64,000 bases of DNA from Anabaenopsis elenkinii CCIBt3563 (GCF_015245355.1 NZ_CP063311.1:2515217-2579216), one strand, 5' to 3'. Numbered from the stretch's first letter, positions 51,371 through 61,698 are shown. Notes: generated by a model from the sequence alone, not told the origin. Translations and numbers: made by a program.

Positions 51371-52342
51371 ATGAACGATCGCGCTGACTTTGATAGCCCT
51401 TGGAAGGAGATACTTACCGACTATTTTCCCCAAGCCATACAATTCTTTTTCCCAGCCACCGCCGCCCTAATTAACTGGGAGCTACCCCATGAATTTCTCA
51501 ATCAGGAATTTCAACAAATTGCCCGTGATGCGGAGCAAGGTAAACGTTATGCTGACCAATTAGTGAAGGTTTGGCAACTTAACGGTGAAGAAATCTGGCT
51601 ATTAATTCATGTGGAAATTCAAGCACAGAAAGAAAATGATTTTAGTCAGCGGATGTTCACCTATAACTTTCGCATCTTTGACCGCTTTGGTAAACCAGCC
51701 ATTAGCTTGGCAATCTTGTGTGACAATAACCGCAAATGGAGACCGCATAATTACAGTTATAACTACCCCCAGACAAGATTAAACTTTGAATTTGGCATAG
51801 TTAAATTGTTAGATTATAAACAACGGTGGCAAGAATTAGAAAATAGTCATAATCCCTTTGCTACAGTGGTGATGGCGCACTTGAAAACCCAGCAGACACG
51901 CTCATCACCAACTGAACGGAAAACCTGGAAATTTAGCTTAATTCGTAGGTTATACGATTTAGGACTAAAAGAACAAGATATCCGGAATCTCTATCGCTTT
52001 ATCGACTGGGTTATGATTTTACCAAAAGCACTGGAAAATCAATTGTGGTCAGAATTTAAGCAATTTGAACAGGAGCGGACTATGAGGTATGTTACCACCG
52101 GCGAGCGCATAGGTTATGAACGGGGAATACAAGAGGGTAGACAAGAGGGAATACAAGAGGGTAGACAAGAGGGTGAACTAACCCTGATTCTCAGACTCCT
52201 AAAAAAACGATACGGTGAATTATCCCCAGAATTACAGCAGCGCATCCAGTCTCTTTCCCTCAACCAATTAGAAGCCCTAGGGGAGGCGTTACTAGATTTG
52301 GGTAGTATGGCGGATTTACTCGATTGGTTGGAATCCCAGTAA
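51371..52342 (+). CDS. Rpn/PD-(D/E)XK-family nuclease
   Basis: From ATG 51371 the 323-residue protein begins MNDRADFDSPWKEILTDYFPQAIQFFFP, typical of a large cyanobacterial family related to recombination-promoting (Rpn) nucleases. Active-site-like residues are Asp62 in YADQLVKV and the pair Glu82 and Gln84 in IHVEIQAQ, followed by QRMFTYNFRIFDR. The C-terminus has a charged stretch EGRQEGIQEGRQEG, encoded by two exact 24-bp repeats near 52123-52170, and a leucine-rich end (LSLNQLEALGEALLDLGSMADLLDWL) of DUF4351 type. These genes are mobile and numerous. An earlier start (51332) would overlap the VirB9-like gene. Confidence 0.85.
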   Translation: MNDRADFDSPWKEILTDYFPQAIQFFFPATAALINWELPHEFLNQEFQQIARDAEQGKRYADQLVKVWQLNGEEIWLLIHVEIQAQKENDFSQRMFTYNFRIFDRFGKPAISLAILCDNNRKWRPHNYSYNYPQTRLNFEFGIVKLLDYKQRWQELENSHNPFATVVMAHLKTQQTRSSPTERKTWKFSLIRRLYDLGLKEQDIRNLYRFIDWVMILPKALENQLWSEFKQFEQERTMRYVTTGERIGYERGIQEGRQEGIQEGRQEGELTLILRLLKKRYGELSPELQQRIQSLSLNQLEALGEALLDLGSMADLLDWLESQ

Positions 52343-52475
52343 TTACTGTGGGGCGATCGCTCTTGTATCAGTATTTTCAAATACTAAATGGAGTGCAGGG
52401 GGCGATCGCCACTTACTCCTTCTATGGTTTATGAGGACAGAGATGGGGTATTTACGGTTTATAGGAGAAAAAATA

Positions 52476-53045
52476 ATGACAGTTACAACCCCCAAGAACA
52501 TGACCTTGGAAGAGTTTCTGCAATTTGATGATGGTACAGATAATTTATATGAATTGGAGAACGGCAAATTAATTTCTATGCCTTTAGAAAGTGAGCTAAA
52601 TCGTCGGATAGCCATGTTTTTATTGGCATACTTCCTAAAATTAGGTATTCCCTATTACCGCTTGAGCATGAAAACAGAAATGGCCGTATATAGTCGCCAG
52701 GTGGGGGTGCGTGTTCCTGATTTGGTCTTGTTTTCTGAAGAATTGGCTCAGGTAATGCAAAGTGCTACACGCTCCCTAATTTTAATGGATATGCCGCAGC
52801 CGTTGTTGGTGATTGAGGTAGTCAGTCCAAATCAAGAAAATCGGGATTATCGTTACAAGCGCTCTGAGTATGCAACGCGGGGAATCCCTGAGTATTGGAT
52901 TGTAGATCCCATACAGCAAAAGGTGACGGTTTTGCAGTGGGTAGAAGGTTTGTATGAGGAGCAGGTTTTTACTGGTGATATGGTGATTTGTTCCCCCTTG
53001 TTTTCTGAAATTAAGTTAACGGTAAATGATATTTGGCAATGTTAA
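52476..53045 (+). CDS. Uma2-family (DUF820) PD-(D/E)XK nuclease
   Basis: The 189-residue protein starts at ATG 52476, with AGGAG eight bases before it. It reads MTLEEFLQFDDGTDNLYELENGKLISMP, then RVPDLVLFSEE and PLLVIEVVSPNQENRDYRYKRSEYATRGIPEYWIVDP, the hallmark of the Uma2 family, whose Asp, Glu and Lys residues form a nuclease-type centre. The family is highly expanded in cyanobacteria, often near repeats and mobile DNA, and its biological role is unclear. All core motifs are intact. A repeat-rich region follows its stop codon. Confidence 0.88.
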   Translation: MTVTTPKNMTLEEFLQFDDGTDNLYELENGKLISMPLESELNRRIAMFLLAYFLKLGIPYYRLSMKTEMAVYSRQVGVRVPDLVLFSEELAQVMQSATRSLILMDMPQPLLVIEVVSPNQENRDYRYKRSEYATRGIPEYWIVDPIQQKVTVLQWVEGLYEEQVFTGDMVICSPLFSEIKLTVNDIWQC

Positions 53046-53098
53046 CTCAAATATTTATAAGGTCGGTGCGCCAGGCGATAACTATAATAAGGACTAAC

Positions 53099-53229
53099 AG
53101 GATGTTTTAAAAGTTATGCTGAAGGTATCAAATATTGTTTTACCCCGCCTTCGGTGTGTTCCCCGGTTTCGGTGTTCCCTGTTCCCTAAGATGAAAATTA
53201 CCTCTTGAAAACTTATCAAACAACCTCTA
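53099..53229. repeat. MITE-like element with inverted ends
   Basis: The left end (53099-53146) starts AGGATGTTTTAAAAGTTATG and the right end (53184-53229, read on the minus strand) starts TAGAGGTTGTTTGATAAGTT. Both ends are related to single ends at 60-107 and 62041-62084. The left end is closest to the copy at 60 and the right end to the copy at 62041. The interior, about 40 bp, is a low-complexity GTTCCC/GGTTTCGGTG run. It looks like a tiny non-autonomous element or two abutting insertion-sequence scars. Confidence 0.55.
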
Positions 53230-53536
53230 ACTAATCAGGGAAAGACAAAATCTTCCCCTGATTTTTTTATATCAAGTAAATAAACTACACACCTTAATAT
53301 CATCAATCTTGTGGGGTGGGCATCCTGCCCGCCCTTTTGTACCTAACTCAAATCAAAGGCGCTATAAATCTCAAATTAATCGGGACATAACTGTAACTAT
53401 TTTGTCCCTTTTTTCTTAGCTATAATCCCGTATTTTGTCTGTTTCTTTGTATACTGTCTGACTTTTAAGCCCTAGTTACGGATATTTTATGTAATATACC
53501 GTTACAATTGCGGAAATTGTAGTGACAAAGCTGTAA
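53230..53536. other. Intergenic scar region downstream of the truncated HlyD gene
   Basis: No gene is visible. It holds a GGGTGGGCATCCTGCCCGCCC palindrome of a kind common in cyanobacteria near 53315-53336, a GGGACA..TGTCCC hairpin followed by a T-run (about 53382-53415, plausible plus-strand terminator), and two copies of CTGTAACTATT (near 53390 and 53531). The second copy abuts the premature stop of the HlyD-type gene. Confidence 0.45.
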
Positions 53537-53998
53537 CTATTGATTTTGTTGCCGCTGGGTTGCCAAGGCAACAATTAACTGATTTTTTAACAGGTTTAAC
53601 TGAGATAACCGATTTAATTGACCTTCTAATCTATCTTTGGTTTGTCGTAATTCTGCTTGCACTAGTTCTGATTCTAGTACCAATAAAGTCTGTCCATCTG
53701 TAACTACATCACCTACTTTGACTTGAATTTCTGCCACGGTTCCAGCAACGGGTGCATCTAGTCTGACTGTTTTACCTTGGGGTTCTAATCTTCCCCTAGC
53801 TGTACCTGTTTCATCGACGCGGGAAAACATCGCCCAGGGTAAAACTATGGATACAAATATAATCAGGAAGTATAGTAATCCCCTTGTCCACACTTGGGGT
53901 AAACTATCTAGTAGGTCTTTGGTGACATGAGACCAATCATCTATTAAGTTGGCTGGTTGTAGTGGTTCATGTTGCTCATGATTGATGCTATTTGGCAT
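53537..53998 (-). pseudogene. Truncated HlyD-family membrane fusion protein
   Basis: From ATG 53996-53998 the frame encodes 153 residues: a cytoplasmic start, one membrane helix (LLYFLIIFVSIVLPWAMFS, about 40-58), the HlyD entry motif VDETGTARGRLEPQGKTVRLDAPVAGTVAEIQVKVGDVVTDGQTLLVLES (first half of the lipoyl-like domain) and the beginning of the coiled-coil hairpin, ending at ATQRQQNQ. Complete adaptors are about 400-550 residues, with the second half of the hairpin, the lipoyl domain and the beta-barrel. These are missing and are not found in the following 490 bp, so the gene is truncated. It lies just downstream of the C39-ABC exporter gene it should serve. Confidence 0.75.
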
Positions 53999-54050
53999 AA
54001 TTCCCCTGGATGATAAATTGATAAATATTAATGGGATGAGAAGATGGTGT

Positions 54051-56777
54051 TCAGAAGTCGGGGTTATTGCCTGCATTATTTAACTGTTGTTGATTGAGAT
54101 AGTAATAATGTCCCCGTTTAGCCATTAACTCGTTGTGGGTACCACTTTCAATTAATACCCCTTTATCGAGTACCAAAATTAAATCAGCATTGCGCACTGT
54201 GGAAAGACGATGAGCAATTACTAATGTGGTTCTACCCTTGAGGATGGTATTTAAGTTGTTTTGAATTATCCGTTCTGATTCAGCATCTAAATGGGAAGTG
54301 GCTTCATCTAAAATTAGCAGTGAGGGATTACCTAATAAAGCTCTTGCTATGGCAATTCGTTGTCGTTGTCCACCAGATAACATTCCCCCACCTTCACCGA
54401 TTTGGGTTTCATAACCCATGGGTAACTTTTTGATAAACTCATCGGCCCCTGCTAACTCTGCCGCTTCTATAATTGTTTGTAAACTTGCCCCTGGGTGTGC
54501 TAAACTAATATTTTCGCGAATCGTACCGCCAAACAGAAAAGTATCTTGATCCACTACCCCCACCTGTTCCCGTAGGGAACGTAAGGACAGACTGGTAATA
54601 TCATGTCCATCAATTAACACCTGACCATCTGTGGGGGGATACAAGCCTAAAACTAACTTAGAAATAGTTGTCTTTCCTGAACCACTGCGACCTACTAAAG
54701 CCACCATTTGCCCTGGTTTAACGGTAAAGCTGAGATTTTCTAAAACGTTAATATCACTTTCTGGGTGATAACGAAAGGTGACATGATCAAAACAAATATG
54801 ACCTTGAATTGGTGGTAAAGATTGCCGGACTTGATGCTGTAAATCCTCTTCTGGTTCTGTATCCAAAACATCGTTAATCCGCTCTATAGCGATGGTTACT
54901 TCTTGTAACTCATTCCACAAAACAGTTAATCTTTGAAATGGGGTAATCACATTACCTAACAGCATATTAAATGCTACTAATTGCCCAATAGTTAACTGAT
55001 TTTGAATTACTAGATATGCCCCATACCATAGTAAACCAGTAGTAACAACTCCCTCAATCAAATTACTAAAAATTTGCAGGCGATTACCGATAACTTGCCC
55101 AGAAAAGCTGGTTTTCACTCTTTTATTTAATAGCTCTTCCCAATGCCAACGTACCGTTTGCTCCACTGCTGTAGATTTAACGGTTCTCACCCCAGTCAAA
55201 GCTTCGATTAAATAACTACTTTCAGTAGCATGGGCGTTAAAAATTTCCCGAGATATCCGGCGTAAAAACGGGGTAGCAATCAAGGCTAATAGGAAAAAAG
55301 GCGGCAGAATTAATAGGGCTAAAAGTGCCATTTTCCAGCTATACCAAAACATCAACCCGACATAGATAAATACGGTGATTAAATCTAGTACAATAGATAA
55401 AGCCTCACCAGAAAGAAAGCCTTGAATCTTGGTATTTTCTTGAACACGGGAAATAATATCCCCTACATAACGAGACTCAAAGAAATTGAGGGGGAGACGC
55501 AGGGTATGGCGAATAAAAGCCACAATTAAAGCCACATCTAATTTATGGGCTGTGTGGTCTAATAAATATTGCCGTAACCCCATCATAGCCACACGAAATA
55601 AACTAAAAATTAGCAGACCTAAACCCACAGCAAATAAAGTTAATTCCGAACGTTGAACTACGACCCTATCTAAGATTAACTGAGTGAATAAAGGGGTAAC
55701 TAAACCAAAGATTTGAATAAATATAGAAGCAGCAAATACTTCCAACATCACCAAGCCATGGGGCTTGATTAATTCAAAGAATTGCCAGAAGGGTGTGACG
55801 GTTTCGGGGGTATCTTTGAAAAATGCTGTGGGTTGCAGTAGCAGTGTGTAACCTGTCCAATTGTCTTTAAATTCGGCGTGGGTGAGGGTACGTTGACCAA
55901 TGGCGGGGTCGGCGACAATGACGGATTTGCGGGTAACTTCATAAACAACAATGTAATGTTTACCTTCCCAGTGGACAATGGCGGGTAATTTTTGCTTGGC
56001 TAGTTGATCTAAACTAGCTTTTACTGGTCTGGTACTAAAGCCTATACTTTCAGCAGCGGTGGATAAACCCCGTAAAGATGAGCCATTGCGGTCAACATTA
56101 GCGATATCTCGTAAACGATTGACACTAAAGCGTTTACCCCAATAACGAGATACCATGACTAAACAAGCAGCACCACAATCTGAAGCACTTTGTTGAGCAA
56201 AAAACGGGTAACGGCGAATAGTTTTCTGTAGTAAATGTCCGACGCGCTGTGTAGGACTGGGGAGGTAAGCTTTACTAATCTTTTTTGATGTCTGGGTTGG
56301 TGTGACAGGTGGGGGGGTGATTTCCTTTGTGGGATGTGGAGGTGGTGAATCTGAAGTTACCAGTAAAGAATTAACTGCACGGGCCTGGGTGAATAAATGG
56401 TTTTGAATGTGGGGATATTTCTGCATCAAGGCTGACAAAACCGTAGCCGGAATGAAGCATAGTTGTAAATTAACACTGGCTCTAGCTCCATAGGGGTAAA
56501 AGTCAGCTTCTGGGAATAGGGTAAATTCGCCAAATGATTCTCCTGGTTCTAATGTAGTAATTAACTCATCTGCGTGATTCAACAGCCTGACTTTACCAGT
56601 GATGATAATGTATACACCACCATCTACATCTTTTCCTTGCCAAAACTTGCCGACCCTGGGGCTTTTGAATTTAAACTGTGAGTAGTAGTTGTGAAATTCT
56701 GCTGGGGAGAAAGAATGACCTAAAACCTGGTTGAACTGTTCTAGAGACAGCACAGAGACCGGTAGATTTTGCACCAT
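54051..56777 (-). CDS. C39-peptidase ABC exporter with N-terminal cyclic-nucleotide-binding-like domain
   Basis: The 908-residue protein has four parts: a cNMP-binding-like domain (about 40-140, GGVYIIITGKVRLLNHADELITTLEPGESFGEFTLFP); a C39 peptidase (about 190-310) with Cys201 in SASDCGAACL, His274 in WEGKHYIVVYEV and Asp290 in VADPA; a six-helix exporter domain; and an ATPase with Walker A GRSGSGKTT, signature LSGGQRQR and Walker B LLILDEATSHLD. Such transporters cut a double-glycine leader from a peptide while exporting it, usually with an HlyD adaptor. The peptidase triad is intact, so it should process leaders. HetC of heterocyst-formers has a related layout, but I cannot say this is HetC. 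No substrate gene is obvious. Confidence 0.88.
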   Translation of the reverse strand: MVQNLPVSVLSLEQFNQVLGHSFSPAEFHNYYSQFKFKSPRVGKFWQGKDVDGGVYIIITGKVRLLNHADELITTLEPGESFGEFTLFPEADFYPYGARASVNLQLCFIPATVLSALMQKYPHIQNHLFTQARAVNSLLVTSDSPPPHPTKEITPPPVTPTQTSKKISKAYLPSPTQRVGHLLQKTIRRYPFFAQQSASDCGAACLVMVSRYWGKRFSVNRLRDIANVDRNGSSLRGLSTAAESIGFSTRPVKASLDQLAKQKLPAIVHWEGKHYIVVYEVTRKSVIVADPAIGQRTLTHAEFKDNWTGYTLLLQPTAFFKDTPETVTPFWQFFELIKPHGLVMLEVFAASIFIQIFGLVTPLFTQLILDRVVVQRSELTLFAVGLGLLIFSLFRVAMMGLRQYLLDHTAHKLDVALIVAFIRHTLRLPLNFFESRYVGDIISRVQENTKIQGFLSGEALSIVLDLITVFIYVGLMFWYSWKMALLALLILPPFFLLALIATPFLRRISREIFNAHATESSYLIEALTGVRTVKSTAVEQTVRWHWEELLNKRVKTSFSGQVIGNRLQIFSNLIEGVVTTGLLWYGAYLVIQNQLTIGQLVAFNMLLGNVITPFQRLTVLWNELQEVTIAIERINDVLDTEPEEDLQHQVRQSLPPIQGHICFDHVTFRYHPESDINVLENLSFTVKPGQMVALVGRSGSGKTTISKLVLGLYPPTDGQVLIDGHDITSLSLRSLREQVGVVDQDTFLFGGTIRENISLAHPGASLQTIIEAAELAGADEFIKKLPMGYETQIGEGGGMLSGGQRQRIAIARALLGNPSLLILDEATSHLDAESERIIQNNLNTILKGRTTLVIAHRLSTVRNADLILVLDKGVLIESGTHNELMAKRGHYYYLNQQQLNNAGNNPDF

Positions 56778-57393
56778 AATTTTTTAAATGAGTATCTAAA
56801 GTGGGTTTAATATAGGAAATTACGGGATCTTCTAGAGGTGTGTCTGACTTCAAATCTTGAATCAAGATGCTAGGATTCCCAGTATTTCCCGTAGTTGTTT
56901 CTTGGTGATGATTGATTTGGCGACAAGTGGATAATCCCAATTGTTTAAGTAGTCGCTTAATGTGTCTATGGCTCAATTCCACACCAAATTCCTGAGCTAA
57001 ATGTTCACCCAGCCATTTAACAGTCCACCGTGTAAAAGCATAACCATAGTCATGGGGACTACTAACCACCAATTCTTGCAAACGCTGTAAATAGTCGTTA
57101 TTGACCACTTTAGGACGACCCACGGGACAATCACTCCATTGATGCGCCATACCACTCCTAGCCATGTGCATCCAGTGTCTAACCATTGCGGGACTACAGC
57201 CCAAAATGTGACAAATAACTCCTTGAGATTTCCCCTCATCTGCAAGTAGCATAATTTGAATCCGTAGCCGATATAAATCAGGTAAATCTGCTTGTAAACT
57301 TTTTTGTAATAGGTCTCGTTGAAATAGTGTCAAAAACTTACCTTTATTAAGGTCTTGAATTTGCTCCTCTCTCTTATATTTATGGACAGACAT
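56671..57393 (-). CDS. Helix-turn-helix protein upstream of the C39 exporter
   Basis: This 240-residue protein has a resolvase/transposase-like double helix-turn-helix: RIQIMLLADEGKSQGVICHILGCSPAMVRHWMHMA (about 43-77) and a winged part with GYAFTRWTVKWLGEHLAQEFGVELSHRHIKRLLKQLGLS (about 117-155). That is the DNA-binding half of IS630-type transposases, but there is no DDE domain. It ends by running 107 bp into the exporter gene in another frame, so the last 35 residues are probably not conserved. A run of six A (near 56790) just before the exporter start is where the frames part. It may be a domesticated regulator of the exporter. Its close position supports a link; function is inferred. Confidence 0.6.
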   Translation of the reverse strand: MSVHKYKREEQIQDLNKGKFLTLFQRDLLQKSLQADLPDLYRLRIQIMLLADEGKSQGVICHILGCSPAMVRHWMHMARSGMAHQWSDCPVGRPKVVNNDYLQRLQELVVSSPHDYGYAFTRWTVKWLGEHLAQEFGVELSHRHIKRLLKQLGLSTCRQINHHQETTTGNTGNPSILIQDLKSDTPLEDPVISYIKPTLDTHLKNYGAKSTGLCAVSRTVQPGFRSFFLPSRISQLLLTV

Positions 57394-57557
57394 AAACAGA
57401 AATAGTGATAAAGAAACCCATTATATTATACAGAGTAATTTGGGCATCAACTCGAAATTATACAAATAATAACTTTGTGATAAAAGTATTATGAAAATAT
57501 AAAAAAATTGAAAAATATTCAAGCTCCACCTTGCTGCTAACAACACCTGAGCAAGTG

Positions 57558-59141
57558 TTACTCTGTTAAGCCTGTGCGTCTGTGGGTGAGACGAATAACT
57601 TGATGGAGGAACACGGCCAACCCCAACAATACAACCGTCAACCAATCACCCCAACGCACGTATAAAGTGCGAGTTTCCCGCTTGTAGATAGTTTCAGCAT
57701 GAGTTGCATAGGTATTATATCCAGATATCCATAAGGTGTGACCGTGGGGGTCAACAAAGGCGGAATATCCGGTATTAGTCGCCCGCACTGACCATCTATC
57801 GGTTTCAATAGCCCGCATTATATCCAAGGCGTGATGTTGAAATGGCATAGAGGGGCTGTAATGAGCATCGTTAGAAGCACTGAGAATAAATTGCCCCCCG
57901 GTAGCAGCTTGACTGCGAAATATTTCTGAGAAAGCGGAGTCATAACATATACCAACTATAGCCCGACCAAAGGGGGTATCAAATATCTGGTTGGTTTTCC
58001 CTGGTACTTGGTGAGCATCCAGAGGTGATAAGCGCCCAATTATACCGCCTAAAATCTCCTCAAAGGGTATATACTCCCCCAGTGGGACTAATTTAGTTTT
58101 GTCATAACGGCTAAAAATTTCACCTTTACCAGTGAAGGTAAATAAAGTATTTGTATAACTGGTTCCCTGTTCTCCAAAAGCCCCAACCCAAGCAACTACG
58201 CCTTTTTCTTGCACTGCTTGAATTAAGCTAGTGTTGGGGAGGTCGCGCTGAAAATAGGGTAAAGCTGCTTCTGGGGTAAGGACTGCATCAACACCTTGAT
58301 CTACTAGATTGTAATATCCGGTGGTGTAACCTGCTAAAGCCCGCCGCAAACCTTGGGGTATAAGTTTTATTTCGTTGGGGATATTACCTTGGATGATTCC
58401 CACCTGCAAAGCTGCTGCTGGTGGTTGGGCGATGGGACGGCTATATAAATAAAACCCCAACAGGTGTAAAGTCATGAATAGTGATATGGCGATCGCCAAG
58501 TGTTTGTTGACCACCCGACCAGAGGAGGAACTTCTACTGTGGCGGTTAATCCATGCTTCTGCAATTAAACCATTGACTGCAACTATGGCGGCGGTGACGG
58601 TGTTCGGTCCTGATAGTTGACCCAGGTGTAAAATTACGAGGTTGTGGGGACTTTGTGTATAAGCCAAGGAACTCCACCACAGGGGTCCAGCACTCCAAAG
58701 ACTTTCTAAGCCGCACCAAATAGCTGTACCAAATAGAACACGTATCCCCGATTTTTTCCCCCCCCAACGAGCCATAACCGCCCCCCACAGGGTGAGGAGC
58801 AACCCCCCAAGTAGGCTAATAAATGACCAACAAAACAGGGTAATTGCTAAACTTGGTAACCAAGGAACGCCCAACCAGTTCATAGGATGAATCCCAGTAA
58901 TCCAGGATAGGGCGACACCATGATAGCCAACACCCCAGGCGAGTCCCAGGAGGGGGGGAGATGCAGGAGAGGTAAAAACTAACACCCACAGGGGGGCGAG
59001 GGCAACCCAGGCGAAAAACCATGCACCCACGGGGGCTACGGTTAGCCCCATTAAGACACCACTGGCGCAGGCGATCGCATAGGGGAGTAAGGTTGTTACC
59101 CTTTCGGGATATTTTTTACTCAGCTGCTTCCACATCTTCAC
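57558..59141 (-). CDS. lnt: Apolipoprotein N-acyltransferase
   Basis: Lnt adds the third acyl chain to the N-terminal cysteine of lipoproteins in the cytoplasmic membrane. The 527-residue protein has six or so N-terminal helices (about 18-235) and a nitrilase-like catalytic domain (about 245-490) with the expected triad: Glu291 in [10 protein letters not shown], Lys348 in [17 protein letters not shown] and Cys399 in [11 protein letters not shown]. One more helix lies near the C-terminus (about 493-515). Its start overlaps the end of gyrA by 26 bp, so it is translated from the gyrA transcript or coupled to it; a later start is possible. Confidence 0.94.
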   Translation of the reverse strand: MKMWKQLSKKYPERVTTLLPYAIACASGVLMGLTVAPVGAWFFAWVALAPLWVLVFTSPASPPLLGLAWGVGYHGVALSWITGIHPMNWLGVPWLPSLAITLFCWSFISLLGGLLLTLWGAVMARWGGKKSGIRVLFGTAIWCGLESLWSAGPLWWSSLAYTQSPHNLVILHLGQLSGPNTVTAAIVAVNGLIAEAWINRHSRSSSSGRVVNKHLAIAISLFMTLHLLGFYLYSRPIAQPPAAALQVGIIQGNIPNEIKLIPQGLRRALAGYTTGYYNLVDQGVDAVLTPEAALPYFQRDLPNTSLIQAVQEKGVVAWVGAFGEQGTSYTNTLFTFTGKGEIFSRYDKTKLVPLGEYIPFEEILGGIIGRLSPLDAHQVPGKTNQIFDTPFGRAIVGICYDSAFSEIFRSQAATGGQFILSASNDAHYSPSMPFQHHALDIMRAIETDRWSVRATNTGYSAFVDPHGHTLWISGYNTYATHAETIYKRETRTLYVRWGDWLTVVLLGLAVFLHQVIRLTHRRTGLTE

Positions 59142-61698
59142 CGGTATCAGGAGGAACTATAGCTACACCGTTAATGGCATCATCTTCATCCAGACGCTGC
59201 ACTCTCACCCCAGTGGCCGATCGCGATTGTATGGAAATGGCATTCACCGCTTGACGGATAATTATACCACGATTAGTCACCATCATAATTTCATCGTTAT
59301 CATTGTTAACAATCCGTAAGGTGGCTAATTGGTCTTTAATCTTACGGTTTTTGAATTTGGTAGCCATTAAACCCTGACCGGCCCGGTTTTGCAGTCGGAA
59401 TTGGGCCACTGGTACGCGCTTACCATATCCGCCCATGGTAATTACTAACACCCAAGGACCAATAATACCGTTACTTGGTACTTCTAGGGATTCCTCCTGG
59501 TTATCTATGTCTGCGGTATCTATGTCTGCGGTTTCCTCTGTATTCAGGGTGTCCAGAATGGCGGCTGGGAGTATATCCATCCCTACGAGTTCATCGCCAT
59601 TTTTTAGTTTCATGGCTCTGACTCCCCGAGTGGCTCTACCCAGAGGACGTAACTGTTCATGGGTACATCGAAAATGAATCGCCATTCCTTGACGAGAACC
59701 CACTAGTATGCTATCTTCCACCCTCGCCCGGCGTACCCAGCGCAGTTGGTCGCCTTCTTCCAGAGAAATAGCAATTAAGCCGTTAGCTCTGATGTTACTA
59801 AATGCAGCTAATTCCGTTTTCTTAATATTGCCGCCTTTGGTGAGCATAACTAGATATTCTTCACTGCTAAACTCATCTACGGGGACAATTGAGGTAATTT
59901 TTTCTTCCTTGGGAATGGGTAGCATTTGCACAATGGGTGTGCCGCGACTGGTACGGGAACCTACAGGAATTTGATAAGCTTTTAAACAGTAGACGACACC
60001 GCGATCGCTAAAGAACAAAACACTGTCATGGTCGCAGCAAGTTAAGAAATGCTCAATGGTATCATCATCTTTGACCTTAGCGGCGGCTTTCCCTCTGGTA
60101 GCGCGGCTTTGGGCTTCAAAGGTGTTGACAGGCATCCGTTTGATGTAGCCTTGTTCTGTAACTAAAATGATGGCTTTTTCATTAGCAATCAGGTCACGCT
60201 CATCTATATCGCCTTCACCGGGTAAAATTACTGTACGCCGGGGTGTAGCAAAGCTGGTTTTTAGCTGAGTGACTTCGGTTTCGATGATTTCTAGTATCCG
60301 TTCTCGCCGGGCTAAAATATCCTGTAAATCGGTAATTTGGGTTTGTAAATCTGCGTGTTCTTGACGAATTTTATCTGCTTCTAAGGCTGTCAAACGCCGC
60401 AGCTGCATCTGTAGGATAGCATCGGCTTGGACTTCTGACAGCCCATAATTTGTAATTAACTCGGCTTTGGCTGTGGGTGCGTCGGGTGCATGACGAATTA
60501 AAACAATAATTGCATCTAACTGAGATAAGGCAATTAATAACCCCTGGAGGAGATGATCACGAGCTTCGGCTTTTCGCAGTTCGTAGCGGGTGCGTCTGGT
60601 AATTGATTCAACGCGGAAATCTAGGAAGACTTCTAAGAACTTCTTCAGGGTGAGGATTTCCGGTTTACCATTCACCAAGGCCAGCATATTCGCCCCAAAG
60701 TTGGCTTGGAGGGGGGTTTGCTTGTAGAGGTTATTCAGGACTACACGGGGGTAAGCATCCCGCTTCAATTCAATCACGATTCTCATCCCATCGCGATCGC
60801 TTTCGTCCCGAATATCTGCAATTCCTTCCAGACGCTTCTCATTCACCATGTCGGCGATTTTTTCAATCAACCCCGCCTTATTAGTTTGGTAGGGTAACTC
60901 AGTGATAATAATTGCTTCTCTATCCGGTCGTCCTCGTTGTTCTACGGTTTCAATGGTAGCCACACCCCGCATAGTAATAGAACCGCGTCCAGTGGTGTAG
61001 GCTTCCCGAATCGCTGCTGTTCCCAACACCTGGGCCCCTGTGGGGAAATCTGGACCGGGAATATACTCCATTAATTCCAGGTCAGTGATTTCAGTGTTGT
61101 GAATCAGCGCCACCAAACCATCAATTAATTCCCCCAAGTTGTGAGGGGGGATATTGGTAGCCATACCCACCGCTATACCGGAGGAACCATTGAGCAATAA
61201 TTGGGGGATGCGTGATGGTAACACTGTCGGTTCTTGTTGGGAACCGTCGAAGTTATCGATAAAATCTACAGTTTCTGATTCAATATCTTGGAGGAGGGAC
61301 AGACTAGTTAAAGCTTGTAACCGACACTCTGTGTATCGCATGGCCGCCGGCGGATCATTATCTACCGAACCAAAGTTACCATGACCGTTAATCAGGGGCG
61401 ATCGCATAGAAAAATCCTGTGCCATCCGTACCAAAGCATCATAGACCGCTGTATCACCGTGGGGGTGATATTTACCCAAAACTTCCCCAACTACACGGGC
61501 GCATTTACGAAATGGGCGATCGTGAGTCAGTCCCAGCTCGTGCATTGCGTAAAGGATGCGACGATGCACAGGTTTAAGACCATCCCTAGCATCTGGGAGC
61601 GCCCGACCCACAATCACGCTCATGGCGTATTCCAGATAAGACTGGGACATTTCATTGCGTAGGTCTGTGGGGATAATCCTCTCCTGTGAGGTTGTCAT
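59116..61698 (-). CDS. gyrA: DNA gyrase subunit A
   Basis: GyrA breaks and rejoins DNA for negative supercoiling. The 860-residue protein shows the winged-helix core ([69 protein letters not shown]) with catalytic Tyr122; the position equivalent to E. coli Ser83 is Thr, and Asp87 is kept. The C-terminal half has the blade repeats of the DNA-wrapping domain, with a GyrA-box-like stretch [11 protein letters not shown] or [13 protein letters not shown] region near 530 and [12 protein letters not shown]. An acidic insert near 730 contains two copies of TADID from a 15-bp tandem repeat (about 59502-59531). Gyrase rather than topoisomerase IV is favoured by the box motif. Confidence 0.93.
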   Translation of the reverse strand: MTTSQERIIPTDLRNEMSQSYLEYAMSVIVGRALPDARDGLKPVHRRILYAMHELGLTHDRPFRKCARVVGEVLGKYHPHGDTAVYDALVRMAQDFSMRSPLINGHGNFGSVDNDPPAAMRYTECRLQALTSLSLLQDIESETVDFIDNFDGSQQEPTVLPSRIPQLLLNGSSGIAVGMATNIPPHNLGELIDGLVALIHNTEITDLELMEYIPGPDFPTGAQVLGTAAIREAYTTGRGSITMRGVATIETVEQRGRPDREAIIITELPYQTNKAGLIEKIADMVNEKRLEGIADIRDESDRDGMRIVIELKRDAYPRVVLNNLYKQTPLQANFGANMLALVNGKPEILTLKKFLEVFLDFRVESITRRTRYELRKAEARDHLLQGLLIALSQLDAIIVLIRHAPDAPTAKAELITNYGLSEVQADAILQMQLRRLTALEADKIRQEHADLQTQITDLQDILARRERILEIIETEVTQLKTSFATPRRTVILPGEGDIDERDLIANEKAIILVTEQGYIKRMPVNTFEAQSRATRGKAAAKVKDDDTIEHFLTCCDHDSVLFFSDRGVVYCLKAYQIPVGSRTSRGTPIVQMLPIPKEEKITSIVPVDEFSSEEYLVMLTKGGNIKKTELAAFSNIRANGLIAISLEEGDQLRWVRRARVEDSILVGSRQGMAIHFRCTHEQLRPLGRATRGVRAMKLKNGDELVGMDILPAAILDTLNTEETADIDTADIDNQEESLEVPSNGIIGPWVLVITMGGYGKRVPVAQFRLQNRAGQGLMATKFKNRKIKDQLATLRIVNNDNDEIMMVTNRGIIIRQAVNAISIQSRSATGVRVQRLDEDDAINGVAIVPPDTGEDVEAAE

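Noticed and set aside
54051..56777. Naming the C39 exporter HetC.
   Set aside because: HetC shares the general layout, but several such exporters exist in Nostocales and no hetP or other heterocyst gene is adjacent.
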